From positions 24,385,497 to 24,449,496 of the forward strand of contig CM067344.1 in the NCBI GenBank assembly GCA_034190875.2: a DNA stretch of 64,000 bases. Direction: 5' to 3'. The position numbers were made by a program, and so were the translations under genes. Origin of the DNA: Urechis unicinctus (Eukaryota > Annelida > Polychaeta > Xenopneusta > Urechidae). Under the pieces are notes generated by a model. The model saw only the letters and a program-made list of their open reading frames with translations, made no database searches and was not told where the DNA came from. Positions 46,333-60,286 of this stretch are shown here, in pieces; position 1 is the first letter of the stretch; each line of letters starts with the position of its first letter.

Positions 46333-46471
46333 CTGTCTTCTGTCATACAGATGTATAATCCCGCCATGCAGACATATACTTCCGTCTCCTGCCAGACAGA
46401 CATATAACCCTGTCTCTCGCCATATAGACATACATTCCTGTCTCCGGTCATACAGATATATAATCATGTCT
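46333..46471. repeat. 28-bp minisatellite (five units)
   Basis: Units of the form CATACAGACATATAANCCTGTCTC, period 28 bp, diverged at several sites. Confidence 0.8.
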
Positions 46472-46970
46472 AAAACCCTGAATGTCGCAGTCAATCAGAG
46501 GATCGACAGCATTTGGTCACCTGGCATTATTGGATTGTCACCTAAATGATTACTCAATTTTAATATAGTGTAGTCCACTTACTCATGGTAAAAAATGTGG
46601 CTTTCATCTTGCAGCATTAATTTAGCATAGAACGACATATATATTATGGGCACCAATCTGATTTTCATCATTCTACTTTTTTTCGCTCACTGCGATATCG
46701 ATCTAAATTTGACACAATAGAATGGGATCCGCGTCGTCATCCACCCCAGCAAAGCAAAAGGGATACTAACCAATCTGTCAAAGGCTTGTTCTGCTATCCA
46801 TGCTTTGGCTGTCGTTAAGTGCAGTTTCCAAGCAAATTGCTTGTGGGTTCCATCTTCTCAGAAAAAGTAACGAGGAATTGATATTGACCCGTTAGATGGT
46901 GTTTTTTGGTTGCTTTCTTCGTATTGATTAAATGCGTCCAGTTGCAACACGGACCCTTGCCCCATTCCAG

Positions 46971-47135
46971 GATATTGGTTAGACTGGTCCACGTGGTCTG
47001 AGTGTAGCGCCACCTGCGATACGGGTACCAAGCAACGCCAGCGCCTCTGTGAACCCCCTTAATATGGCGGAAGGCAATGTCCATCGAGCGACCCCAACCA
47101 CAAAGTGAAGTTCTGCTTTAACTACACCTGTGGAA
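46971..47135 (+). pseudogene. Thrombospondin type-1 repeat exon (second), with in-frame TAA
   Basis: Acceptor CCCATTCCAG with a strong pyrimidine tract, donor GGAA|gtaggt, 165 nt, phase 1-1, so it joins the first TSP1 exon in frame. The peptide is a full-length module: WLDWSTWSECSATC, then QRQRLCEPP, a stop (TAA, 47060-47062), then YGGRQCPSS and FCFNYTC. All six cysteines are present. TSP1 modules usually have a polar residue such as Gln or Lys before YGG, so a single base change (CAA or AAA to TAA) explains the stop. I call it a broken exon of a young pseudogene or a null allele. Confidence 0.75.
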
Positions 47136-47529
47136 GTAGGTCACGATATTATTAAAGCTGACGACAAGCACTCCCACCTTGCTAAATACATTTAAGCACA
47201 TCATTGACTAAAAGTGATGTCTGTCACTTACACAACACAGCAGCTCCTTCCGGCTTATCTTACCATGATATTTACAGTATCAAATTCCTTGAACCATGCT
47301 TAGTTAAGCAGTTACTGATTTTGCAGCTATTTATGGATTATTTACTAATTGCTATGTTTTGTATTCTCTGACATATTGCTAATCGACGAGAAAAAGCAGA
47401 TTACGTTTCAAGATGAACAGGAGAAGATTCCGTTCTAGGAGTCAGAAAAGCGCTCCTTGGCAATCAGTACAGGTGTTTTGAGTATGGCCTTAATTCTAGT
47501 AGAGCTGGTCGTCATCTAACATTCTACAG

Positions 47530-47722
47530 ACAAGCTGCAATTGGCTTGAAGAACATAAAACATTGGGTGAAGAATATGAGAGCGAAAAAGAGCAATTACC
47601 GCAAAATTCAAGTGGAGGCAAAGAAACGAGACGATCAGAATTCGTCGGATGGATTTGCGCTAGAACTTAACCCCCAAAGTACCATGCTAGTTGAACTGCT
47701 CATGGATATTGACAAAGGATAA
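47530..47722 (+). CDS. Possible 3' terminal exon of the TSP1 gene
   Basis: Following an acceptor ATTCTACAG, a frame of 63 codons stays open to TAA at 47720-47722. The encoded stretch is basic, then acidic (KNIKHWVKNMRAKKSNYRK ... LVELLMDIDKG), like a cytoplasmic tail. A second frame is also open for about 50 codons. A hydrophobic run upstream at 47334-47380 could be a membrane segment, but it contains a stop and its phase does not match. An unsupported guess. Confidence 0.25.
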
Positions 47723-48096
47723 TTTGACAATTAACTAAATGATACGCGATATGTTTGTATTCAACACCATGCTTATATTTGCTAGAGGGTGTTTTATATA
47801 TGATGGTGATAAAAACATTTATTCCGTCCAAATTATATTAAGTCTATACAAATATGCATTCTCCACTTACAAATTTTGAATTATTTGGTGGATATGAATT
47901 TGTTAAGTTAGTATCATATTTATTTGTGCGGTGACTGGCGTTGACCAAATATATATTAACTTACATATGTAAAAAAATTGTCATCTGTCATCTTATATTT
48001 ACTTTAGAATCACATATGAGGTGATGTGACAAGGTTTGTTTGGAGTCATTCCTTTTAATTAGATTGCATATACTTGTACATTCATTTTATTGGGTC

Positions 48097-48102
48097 AATA
48101 AA
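48097..48102 (+). terminator. Possible polyadenylation signal (AATAAA)
   Basis: AATAAA about 375 nt after the possible terminal exon, followed by T-rich sequence. It supports a transcript end here only if the 47530-47722 exon is real. Confidence 0.25.
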
Positions 48103-48512
48103 ATACTTTTAATCTGCAGTGTTGCATTCATGTACACTGGGAGAACTTCTTGCTCAAAACATTAGGCTGTTTGAAAGTACATGCGGTTATCATGGTGCAA
48201 CGGTACACAAATTTATTGTGGCATGCTTCCAGCGAGGGACCAACTGCAATGTGCAGGTGGTTGTGTTACCATGGATCTTTTTTCTACGCGCATCCAGTGT
48301 TACGATGTTGGACAAGCAGAAAAGTTTTCATAGGAAGCTCTTTGATCACACGAGGTCACCATAAATGCGCTGTAAGGTACTGAGGATAAGGCGCTCACAT
48401 GAGACATTGAGATTATTGTCTGCGGTTTGATTCATCGATTCTTCTCCGGAAGCGGATGGGCATCCATCACTTATTCATATCACGTATTCATAATGTGCAC
48501 CCAAATGATGAC

Positions 48513-48563
48513 GTGATATAAAATACGCTTGACATGGTCTGTCAAGCGTATTATTGATATCAC
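48513..48563. repeat. Long hairpin (inverted repeat)
   Basis: The inner arms AATACGCTTGACA and TGTCAAGCGTATT pair perfectly over 13 bp around a 5-nt loop (TGGTC). The outer parts GTGATAT and ATATCAC extend the pairing with a short asymmetric bulge, giving a stem of about 20 bp. Confidence 0.85.
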
Positions 48564-51500
48564 TTTGAGTTTGCCATGGGGAATAAAGGAAGATGAATTT
48601 TTAACGTTATCACATATGTATTGTCCGTGTCACGCTGCTTATGTTTGGATATAGACTTGGGGGACATCATGATATGACAATTTCAGCTTGTTGTGTGTGC
48701 TGGTCGCCAGGCGACGTCAGGGTAAGGACCACGATGGTTCTAATGGCAATTGAAGTTTTGCATCACGAGGGCAATTTGTTTAAGTTGGTTATAAAGCATG
48801 ACTATGGTCTGCCATAGCGTGTATCGGTGAATAAATGATCAACATGATTCAGCGTTATGAACAACCATTTGCTTTTCTTTTCTTTGCCTGCTTCAATAAT
48901 GCAACTCACGGCAATCATTACCTGGTGCTGGTGTTGACCATACGCCCGCACACGGCAGCCATGTTGGGGACTGTAACAACAGCCTCACAATAAGGTCTGA
49001 TCGGCATAAGAGGTTTACAGATTCATACTTCCAATGTAGATATATGTAGGAGTTAGTGTTTATTGATGCTGATGTTAACGTTATCAAATACAGTGTCTTA
49101 AAATATCGACGTAAATATCGATTGACCTGTAGCGTAATATGTCACCGCATGCGTTTGTGATTATTATACAACGGTTATGACAGAAAATATACTTTAAAGT
49201 TTATATATTGTGACAAGATGGCTGTATTCAATCCATACGATACAAACATTGTATGTTTTGTCCAAACTCAAACACCAGTTAAGTTCACATTCCTGCATTT
49301 TCCCATCGGAACTAAGAATCCAGTGTTTCTGTAAATGGAGAAGTGGACATTCACTTATTGATGTTATCAATACTAGAAGAATTCTAGGTCAGAATCATGG
49401 CGGGGATTAGGGAACCTATTGTACATTTGTCCTCATCTAGGTCAGTGTATCGCTCATGATCCGAGCCCAGCATTGAAGCTGCAGTGACACCTAAGCAGAT
49501 ATCTCGCTCTGGAATCTGGTTTAAGGTGTGACTTCCAGCCTGGCTGTATGCACCAGTCAGTCCGTCTATTGATTGATGACGGTTCTGTTGCTTCCATGGT
49601 GTTCCATATACGTCCAGACATCGATCACCACTTGTCATGGCAATCACATTTCCGGAGAGCTATGTGTTTAAGGCCGGTCTGTACAGTCGTTGTTGTTAAA
49701 GTGCAACGGCGTATCCCTTTACAGTTTGGTTGTGAATCGCATTAATAATTGAGAGAGCCCCCAGGGATGTATGATATGCCAGATACATGGAAGTCATTTG
49801 AAGGCTTATTCATATCAATTTATCAAGACAGAGATACGCTGCGTGCAATGCGCTAAAACATATCTATCGACGTGTCGGTTATTTAGTGCATAGTCCGTTG
49901 TCAAGATGACAATAACACATCATTTCCCAGAATGCTTAAACACGATCTCGATATTGAACTGAGCGTGCTACCTTCGCAGGGCAACATGCTCTGCACCCGA
50001 TGAACTTCTGTCTTAAAATCAGTACATTTATTGTGAAAGGAAACAATGTGACCGATTTGTCACCGAAAGTAAATGATCATACTCAGCGGGTATCAGCGAT
50101 ATCAACACGCAGCAATTAAACGAAAGAAAACATCGTTACCATGTGTTGGCCGTGTTCTTACTCTATTGAGTGGATAATCTGTTAAGCTGGTACTTAACGC
50201 GAACAAATCCGTGAATCAAATTTTGATATTATCCTTTAGCAGAGCAAGTCTGCATACCTGTCAACGACAAATGAACCAATGACGTAGTTGAGTCTACAGC
50301 ATGTTGAAATGAAATCGATTGTAGTATGACAGGGAACCTGAGATTTTAATTGCTAGCTAACCATTGTCATCTATGTTGGAATAACCTATATAGGAAACTG
50401 TCAGGGAGTGATGGCGCTGTTTCACAAAACAAGTCCGTCAGGTATACCTTAGATGTACCTATGCCACGTTCAGGTAGAATCACCATAACTATGGCAAGTG
50501 GAGAATGGTGATATTAGGTTATTTTGTTGCCATTTGTCAGCATTAGTAATTGACTTTCCTTGAATTGTGCTTGTTAGCGTCTTTCAAAATGACCAGTATA
50601 TCTCCAACAATGTTCTGCTGCAATATAGCTACTATGTTATATGCAGCAAATAACGATTTCCTTGATATTCCTACTGACGCAACATCGTCAATAAACCAAG
50701 GAAACATGAATGCATCGAACACTTGCAACCGATGGCCCGGTTAATAGCTCTTAATATGCAAGGTAATTAATCTTCAACCAAAACGTTCAAGGGACATATT
50801 GCAGATTGCCTTATTTGGGTGTAGTACCTGGGATATCGTTGGCACACCAAATTTCCAGCTATACTTACGTATATCCTGATGCATTAATATAATCTATTAA
50901 TGAAATGTTCTGCCGTATATTAGTCGCTTTGATGAAGGATCCAAAGAATATCACCTTTCAAATGACGCTGCCATCTGCAGTGATATAATCAATATATCTC
51001 GTACTCAATTCAGAGGATCCAACGTAATAAACTCAAGTAGTGTACAACCGATTAGCAAAAAGTCTGATAAGTAACCTCATTTGTTTCCTTGTGTATCTTT
51101 CATCGTATAGTTTGGGCGCGATAAGTAACTGATTCGTCATATCATGAATCATAGTCTGAGTTGTCCCCGTGTTTCAAGAGTTGCGTCACCCAGACAATCA
51201 GTACAATTATTTGCAGAATCTGTCCCTGGTTCGGATAGAGCGCGATGTCATACTTATGTAGGGTGCTCTCATGCTCTGTAGGCAAGCTGGTTTAGGCTGA
51301 AATGGACATGAAACAAAGGCGAAATGCTACAGCCACATGATTCAGCAGTAGACAATAGATAGTTGAATGATAATAGATAATTAGTCCGTTCAATTTGTAT
51401 CAACGTTGAATGTACTATGAATCTGTGTTTCCCATGAAATTCCATTATGCCTCTTTGTTTGCTCATCACACTGAGTAAGAGCTTAATAAAGTTGGCAGGG

Positions 51501-53961
51501 ATTGTGCTACCAAATGAAAGCCTTGTCACGCACACAAGGACGCCATTTGATTGATTTTACGAAGTCAAACAGGAACTAGCGTGATAGAACCCTAGCCGGA
51601 TGTGTTCAGATGACAGAATCGAAACGGGATGTCGTTGCGTCTTAATTAGCATCCATGGCTACCGTATTTGTGGTCATGATGACGCATTAAGCCGCTGGCT
51701 CAGATGCCGATAACCTGCAAACTGGTGTCAAAAATATCGGATGTATTTTTCTCCTTCAAACTTACCTAATAAATTTAAGATGCTGCTTATCCAAATGACC
51801 TATATATATTGCACAATGATTAGTCATTGCTGATTCAAGGACAGTAGGTTTTATCTTTGTCAACGACAACCAGACATCTGTATCATTATGGCAAGTAGCT
51901 CGAAAAAGGTTACGATAAATAGCATTCTTCTTAAAACTATATTTTAGAAACATCTTTTGAGACTCAGAAAAGCCAGTAATAAACTCATCTTAGACCTAAT
52001 GGGAACCATACACCACACGCATCTCGTATGGTTACAAAATGTCTAAATCGGCACATGAAAAGCATGCAACTTCTATTCGTAATCGTTATCCGGATGTTTT
52101 TATAACAAGGCGGTTTCTGAGTGATGGCCCTGCTTGTGGCTTTCATGGTCACGTGAGCCGCCTTAAAGTGGGGTAGGATATTAAACTATAGTTATTTTGC
52201 ATAGTGAATAATGAATTAACAACTTTCAGTTTAATAAGCAGCGTTTATGCTTCTGAATCAAACCGTTTCTCAGCATAGCTGTACCGACTGCGCTGTTGTA
52301 CTATTGTTGCTACAGCCGAAACATTGTCGTGTCGGTTGCAGATTGTAGCGAATAAGGGGTACAAATTGCATCTAGCGATACAACTCATGACAGAAATTAT
52401 ACAAGATCTCCAATCCACTCCAAAGATGATGGCATGGGGGCAAACTAACGGAGTAATTTGTCAACATGAATGAGCATCAGAAGCGAACGGGTAAGGAAGT
52501 TTGCTAAAGCCTAACTGAACTATCATGGAATTAGCAGAATAATGCAATACAAGCGTATGACAATAGGCTATCGCATTTGAACGACATGATCTCAAGACTC
52601 GGTTAATTGAACGCGAACATTTGATTCAGGTTGGATTTCTATTTGTATATTATTTCATAACATAATTATAACATTAATCAAACCCAGAACATACATTCGC
52701 TTTGTTAATCACAAGTTAATCAGGGATTGTATTCAGAAAACAGAGCTTAATATTAGGAAACACTCCAATCAATCGTAAGACATATGTGATATTAATGGTA
52801 AGGCGTTCTTTGGGTGAAAACTGTACTTGATTGGACACTGCCAGAAACATCTTTCAATAAAATACATCATAGATATGATTACACAAATTAAAGCATGTAA
52901 TTTTAGTCCAAACGCAAAAGTATCGATAAGATAAGAAGAAGGCTGCAAATATTACTGGTTGTTATTATCCTGTATATTGAGAACAAAGGCTACAGAAACG
53001 TCGCGTTTTAGTTGCACTGATTCATCACCATGTAGATAATCTAATTCAACTTTTTGTATCCTATTGCAAACACTTCATATTCGTGTAGTCAGTAAGTTGT
53101 ATTGATAGAACATCTGATTAAGAGCTGCAGGTGATTGGTTGCTCATTAAGCTAATATCACCATAGTAAAATCAAGCAGGATAGCTTGAGCTAAAACACAC
53201 TGTGAAGTTGCTCGTCCTGCCATGTGAATCATACCTGACTGATGTTAACTATGTAGCCAACAGACAATGTAACTGGGCACCATGCACAACATATCTCTCT
53301 CTTGTGATATTACCAACCATTCTGAATTCAGGCCGAAGGAGGATATAAGCAACATGCTTTGCAAAGCAGACGATCAAAAAAATGTTCATACGAGTCTTAC
53401 TTGGAATTATTGTTTCTTCAAAAGCTATATAAAAGCATAGCGCTTTGACAAAAATCGCTCCAGACCACTTAATTATAGCATGAGCGAGGAACAAATCGAT
53501 AGAAACGATTGAGATAGGACACTTTTTGCAAAACATAATTCACATTGAGTAAAATTTTGCAAAACATACCATAGCGTGACTGTTACGTGAAATCATATCT
53601 GAAATGATCATTTCAATTGCATTTTGCATCTAAATGGGGATATATGTTCATGGTAGTGAGATAATTACAAAGTGGTGACCCTGTTTTATCGCCGTTTGTT
53701 TGTCCAGGTGTTTCATTGCTCAGCGATCAAATATATGGCAATGAGGCATCGTATCAGTCACATACCAATGTTCTATCGATTATGTCCACTGATAAATAAT
53801 ATGTCTGTGCCATGTAGATGGACAAAACAGTTGTCACAATCATTAAGAAACAGCAAGTATGGCATGCATTAAATGACCATTTACATCTCTAATAGCCTGG
53901 ATCTAGCTCTATAAATAAGGGGGCAAACAAATGAACACAATACATACATAAATATATATCA

Positions 53962-53962
<1 letters not shown>

Positions 53963-54037
<75 letters not shown>
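53963..54037. repeat. (AC)n microsatellite
   Basis: About 37 AC units just upstream of the duplication copy 2 TA-rich tract. It has no equivalent in copy 1. Confidence 0.95.
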
Positions 54038-54040
<3 letters not shown>

Positions 54041-54065
54041 ATACATCAGGGGACAAGCAAGTGAA

Positions 54066-54298
54066 CGCAATATATATAAATATATTTATACACACACACA
54101 CACATTTATATATATATATATACGTATATATATATATGTATATATATGGATACATATATATATATATTTCTTTATATATATTTATATATTTATAAATATA
54201 TATATAAATATATGTTAATACACACAAATATATGTATATAAATATATATATATGTATATATATACATATCTATGTGTATAAATATAAATTAATATACA

Positions 54299-54331
<33 letters not shown>

Positions 54332-54481
54332 TAATATATATATATATATGCATATATATATGTATATATATTTATATATATATTCATATATATAAATATA
54401 TAAAGATATATATATTTATATGTATATATTTATAAAAAATATATATATATATATTTATAAATGTATATATATATATATATG

Positions 54482-54515
<34 letters not shown>

Positions 54516-54565
54516 TATATATATAAATGTATGTTTGCGCGCGCGCGTGCGTGTGTGTGTGTGTT

Positions 54566-54605
<40 letters not shown>

Positions 54606-54625
54606 TTTGTGTGTGTGCGACTTGC
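54066..54625. repeat. Compound TA-rich then (GT)n microsatellite, duplication copy 2
   Basis: Matches the tract at 34933-35502 in order and interruptions from about 54150 on. It ends in a GCGCGC run followed by GT repeats. Confidence 0.9.
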
Positions 54626-55079
54626 CTCGGGGGTGTCAAGCCTATATTAGCGCTCTCACTTCGAGAAGTACCCAACAATTTACAGCAAGGATTGTTATAT
54701 GCAATTTGCTTTCAATAGTTGCACCATGAAATATAAAATATTACACATAATGACCCATAGAGATGTAGTTTTATGGTGGAGAGCTCGACGAAAACTTGAA
54801 AATGTTGGAACTGGTTCTATGTTTCTAATCTGTCGTAGAATGTCTTGATAGTCTGGGCATTTACTGTCAAATACATCACCAAGATATTTAACTACAATGA
54901 CAATGTGAAATGTAAAGTGTGGTTCACGAAGGGCATATAATTTTGGTATGAACGTAATATGATACGATTAATTCCAGTATTCTATTGCATTCATGAGTGC
55001 GAAGATACATCAATCGTTTGTGTGTATGGATTTTAAACGCAATTGGTAATTACTATAGCTATATAGTGTTCAATACGTT

Positions 55080-55426
55080 CCACCGGTTTCTCAGCGGTTA
55101 GCCGCTGCCATAACATTGTCTTTGTTGCTGATATTGCCCGTCTTATTTTTCACAAGGGGGATAATAATTGATCGCAAGAGTATGTTGGGCAGTCGACCAT
55201 AGATAATAAAAGTGGTATAAACTGTAAAAAGGTGTTCATTAATCATAGGATCAGCATACGCTTCACGGCTCCATGTATATCGCCAGGTGACATAACACTG
55301 GTGTTGTCTAGAAATGACAGCTTTAGGCTTTACAAATATATCTCGTAGTGTGAACAATCTTGGAACGAATGGGTACAATGTACAGTTTTGTACATGAAGG
55401 GTATATGGTTTTAGTATGATCGTCAT
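55080..55426 (-). pseudogene. Non-LTR retrotransposon (LINE) reverse transcriptase relic, copy 2
   Basis: Same relic as at 35940-36182: minus-strand YGRLPNILLRSIIIPLVKNK followed by TGNISNKDN and a stop. The open frame here runs 111 codons because copy 2 keeps a short piece (TCCATGTATATCGCC region) absent from copy 1. The residues upstream of YADPMINEHLF are not clearly reverse transcriptase. Confidence 0.7.
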
Positions 55427-57184
55427 ATGATACGATTAACTGCAGCATTCTATTGTATTCATGAATGGGTACAACCTACCTTGTGTTCTGTGCTGCTCCT
55501 CGATCATTCGAATCGGACGAGAGCTGAAGTAAGCCTTGGTTGTAAGTTAACCACCCATGCATTTGAAACGTTTGCGAGGACCATTCGCTTGCAAAGCTAT
55601 GGTGGAATGAGAATCTTCTGGCGGATTAAAACAATGTGCTGATTCCCGCCATATGATGGTAGTACCTGATCGGGATTAATCCCCATACATTTCATATATC
55701 GTCGGCATCACGGGGAGCTCTGTAAGCGTTAACGCACAGCCAGGATATTTATTACTTCCGTCCCTCTTCTAAGATACGCGCTTTAGATAGCTATACTGCA
55801 TCATGCTGTGCATTGTTTACGCACCACGACCATCAGCGACATTGTCTTCTGCTGTTAGGGATTGTATTCCAAGTCATGACGTGTCAATCATGGCTGCGGA
55901 ATGATTGCTGCCCGGTTATTTCATTGCAATTGACTGTAGTCTAGTTAGTAGGGTGGCTCTATGAGATATCTACTCCGCCCCACCCCCCTACCCTCCCGAG
56001 GGGTTTGGTGAGGTACGATCTGGCCAATAACACCGATCAGGCTGTAACAATATAGCTGTCTTAACGGATTTCTTTGTTTGAAAACCTCTAGTCATACTGT
56101 CAGTGATATTCTTACACAATTGTTTCTTGGCTTGCCATTCGAAAGCCGATTTCATATCCAATGATATTCATATTGTTATCAAATGATGTTTGGATTTTCC
56201 CTGATCAATAATAGAATATGATTGACAATCATTCATACATGACCTGAAAACTGATTCGTGGATGAATATTACGAATAAGAACGGCTGTGTCCTTTTGGAA
56301 ACGGAGATTACAGCTTTTAAACATTTATTTCAGGCCAGGCTTTGATCTATGCTTTTGAGCTTGATGACATAGCGATTGATGCGCCATCACAATATGAATT
56401 GATTGGACGTTGCTTGTTTTGTAGAGCAAGGTTGATTACTTTACATGCCATCATTGTATGGCATGACCTCATTAGACCTCCTTATTTTAAAACCTCACGT
56501 TGATGAGAACACCACTCGCTACCGACAATAAGTGCCACTCAATACCCATTAAGCCGCTATTGCTTTCGCTGGGCTACTTCCTAATTTAGTTGAGGAGAAT
56601 ATGGCAAAGTAAACCGCAAACACTATTGTGCTATTATTCACGATCAATGCACAATGTCTGTAATAAACCAAGGATGCTTATGCAAATCCTGGAGACAATG
56701 TGAGACTCGATTATCATGATGACTATATATGAAGTATATAATGGTTAATCCCGATCCGGTGCCATCATTGCATGGCGGAAATGTGTAATGGCAATTAGGT
56801 AATGCTTATCTGCTCCGTTAGTTGTGTTATTTGATGTCATTATGCGAACATTGTGACATATTGTGCACAGCAGTAATGATTACCACAGCACTATTTCAGC
56901 CCGAACATCCACACTTAATTGGTAATCTTGACAGACCAAGTAAGGGCTTTTATAGTATGTATAAGCACGTACAATGGTATAATAAAAATTGCAAAATACG
57001 TCGGCTAGATTTGTGAACAGAAATCATTCAATGATTGATTCCACTTTTAAGCAAGCTAGCAACGTATACATACGCCGAACATAATGCTGGCATGCTGTTA
57101 ATGACCCTTGTGGTATAAATGTAATATGTGCATGTTACTGTTACGATTGTAGTTTATTATTGAAATTTAAGCTTCGTGAATGTG

Positions 57185-58675
57185 CAGAAGTTATGCTTTC
57201 TATTTGCTATGTGGCCAGATACTCCATGGAATCAAACATCAAAAAGCATTCGACATGCGTTGCTGGTCATCACAGTGACAAACAGTGTTTGTATGCTGAA
57301 TGGGTCAGTCATTATAGATTGGGTGCTTGAGACCGCAGCTGTCATATAACAGTTTGTCAATACTCAAGACGGTCTTACTTGTCATTTGTCGATATAGTTG
57401 CAGCAGTAAACAAGTTGGGCCTGATCCATGGGGTCATTGCTGCGACTTATAGATGAAAGGAAGCCTGATATTTTCAACCGAGCGTCATGCAATTAAACTT
57501 TTGTTCCGCATCCACCAGTTCAGCTGATATAAATGTGCCTCCTCCTTGATATTTTGGGCCAGTAAACTTCCCTCCCAAGAACCATTTTCATAGAGCCAAC
57601 TTCATAATCAATGCAGATGTTTTGGCAATGTTTCCGTTACTACGCAGCTGCAATATGTAAACAGCAAAATGTCTGCGTGGTCGTTTGCAAAATGGCAAAC
57701 ACAGATAAATAATCTTTTGATATAAAACATCAAATAAGCGCGACACATTAAACATACTATTAAATGCAAGACAAACAAATAAGATACAGAAAACTTTAGA
57801 TTTAAAAGCGCTTAATTTGGTACACACTCTGAGCTTGAGAGCAATGCGTAGCAGGTACGAAATCAGCATACAATATACAAAATCTGAGGTGCTAGCTGTC
57901 TTGACCAATACATATATATATGATGGACTTTCCATATTAAATGACGATCACAGTCTTTACCTAGCCAATGTGCTTGCGATAAAAACGGCTGCAAGTTTAT
58001 TCCATTTATAAGGTCTGCATTCTGGCCATTAAATTAATTTTATGAGCTACCTACAACCCCACTATCATCTTTACCATTTCCATCACTGGAGTGGTTGACC
58101 TGACTGCATATTAGCAGCACATACAGTCTATTAACTAGTGCACTAAATCGATAAATCCCGATGCAGAAAGCTTAAAGACGATTATTGTCATGGTGATGAA
58201 ATAAGATCTGACGGACATTATCCCGTCGTAATGCGATCACTTGCTCTGCAAATAATACACGGTTTCAGACAAGCATATTTTAAAAGTAGGACGGTAGAAC
58301 AAAGTATATTGCATTCAGGCTTCCACATGTGCTGCAGTTCATAGTTATGTAAATTTGTGTAAGTATGCCTAGAGTGTCAGTCGTCAGCCACAACAGTCGT
58401 ATGACAGCTTTTTGATACACAGCAAGTCCATACTTGTCATTTGTCAATTTGTTTGTAACGGGCAAGCAAATTAAGCCCGTAACATGGTATCAATGATGTG
58501 GCTTATGAAACATGAAGGAAAAGAATTATCAATATCGCAGCTCATAGCACTGTTCAAAGATAAAGGCACAAAAATGCATTCAGTCCCATTTAAGTTTTAG
58601 CGAATTTAACAACACTTTAGTGAGGCACACGGGCATCCCGCTCTCTCGCCGCTTACACTCATTGCCCATTCACCC
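57185..58675. repeat. Segment present only in duplication copy 2 (first), with K-type subrepeats
   Basis: In copy 1 the flanks GAATGTGC and TCCCGTCCACATATCAC adjoin at about 38083. The segment contains subrepeat K1 (about 57520-57840) and sequence at 58330-58490 that resembles 57290-57450 (shared ACTTGTCATTTGTC). It therefore looks like one extra unit of an internal repeat. Confidence 0.7.
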
Positions 58676-58869
58676 GTATCCCGTCCACATATCACATGAC
58701 CCATGCGCATGAAGGAGAAACCCTACCTATAGAAATGAATACGCCTTTCATATTAGTGTAAAAATCAATGTGGATATCAGTAACCGAGTGTCGGTGAAGG
58801 AATTGTCTGGATGGCTTATGGCCATTACCTTCCATCTCAATGATGTATGGAATATTTCATTTGGTGAGA

Positions 58870-59220
58870 CGTGCCCCATCAAGCCTTTAATTTCTTTGTT
58901 GATATTTTGGGCCAAGCCACTAACTCTCCCAAGCGCCATCGTCATGCAATCATCTTTTTTGGGTGCGACAACAGTGAGGATCAATACAAATATTTTGGCA
59001 TTGTTTCCATGGGTATAGATGACGTGACTTCAACATTTAACAAGGCGGCCAGTCTTTTGTGGTACTGTTGCAAAATGACACAAACAGATCAAAGATCTTC
59101 TGTCATAACACAGCGGTATTTCGACATCAGGGTATACCAACGAAACTACACGGTCTGCATGAAAATTAAAAATATCATTGATCACTGCTTACAAGGCCAA
59201 TCACTAATACCTAGCTGGTA
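58870..59220 (+). other. K-type subrepeat with unassigned open frame
   Basis: A 116-codon open frame (58871-59221) has a counterpart at 38178-38453 in copy 1. The GATATTTTGG(G)CCA core also occurs in K1 (57550) and K3 (62107). In K3 the aligned frame reads VDILARQLPP where this one reads VDILGQATNS. Possibly relics of a repeated mobile-element protein; no domain recognised. Confidence 0.35.
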
Positions 59221-59561
59221 ATATACGTATGTGCATAAATGTTGTTGATCATTTTAAAAGTTTTCAACATAAGTTATCACACTCACTAGAACAGCACTAT
59301 TTAGACAATACAAACAACACATATATTGTCACAGCCATTGTTTGCCATGGGCAGCAGAAGAAGCCAACGGCACTCCGAATATTGTTCGCCTCGTTAAGTC
59401 GAAATATTAACAATTATTTACCATTGATTGCCCATCAGAGTAACATCATGTTGATGGTATAGCTATCATTATTTGCAGTTATCTAACCAATCTATCTACT
59501 ATCAATTTATTTAACTCCACTCAGCTCTAGTTGGTTACCGAAGATAATGATGCATTATGGG

Positions 59562-60286
59562 GCAGAAGTAACCATAAACCACCTCGCAGAAGTAACTATT
59601 AACCACCTCCCAGAATCAACTATAATCCACTTTCCAGATGTAACCATAAATCAACTCGCAGAAGTAACCATAAAACACCTCGCAGAAGTAACCATAAAAC
59701 ACCTCAAAGAAGTAACCATAAACAACCTATAAGACTTCACTTTAAACCACCTCGCAGAATAATCTGTAATCCACTTTCCAGATGTAACCATAAGGAGTAA
59801 CTATAAACCACCTATAAGAAGTCACTTTAAACCACATCTCAGAAATAACTTTAAAACTTATTCCAGAAGTAACTTTAAGCCACCTCCCAGAAGTAACCAT
59901 AAACCACCTCACCAAAGTAACTATATACAACCTCTAAGCAGTCATTTAAAACCACATTCCAAAAAAATAACCATAAGCCATCTCCCGGAAGTATCTATAC
60001 ACCTTATCCACAGAGTAACTATAAACCACCTCTAGGAAGCCACTTTAAACCACTTTCCAGAAGTAACTATAAGACTTATTTCAGAAGTAACCATAAACCA
60101 CCCCCCCCCCCAGACGTAACCATAAACCACGACTCAAAAGTAACCATTAACCAGCTCCCAGAAGTAGCCTTAAGCCTTATCTCCAAAGTAACTATAAACC
60201 ACCTCCCAAAAGTAACTATTAACCATCTCGCAGAACTAACTACGAACCACCTCACAGAAGTGACTATAAGCCACCTCCCAGAAGAA
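59562..60286. repeat. 24-bp minisatellite, copy 2
   Basis: Same unit as 38962-39508 but with about 30 copies, plus a poly-C run near 60101. The arrays differ by insertion or loss of whole units, including a block around 59735-59800. Confidence 0.92.

Larger units (their letters stand above)
47723..53940. other. No gene recognised
   Basis: Six kilobases of mostly unique AT-rich DNA. An 87-codon minus-strand open frame at 49384-49647 has a protein-like, polar composition, but I cannot assign a family and it lacks clear splice sites. Other frames are short. Apart from the 48513 hairpin, nothing stands out. Confidence 0.35.
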
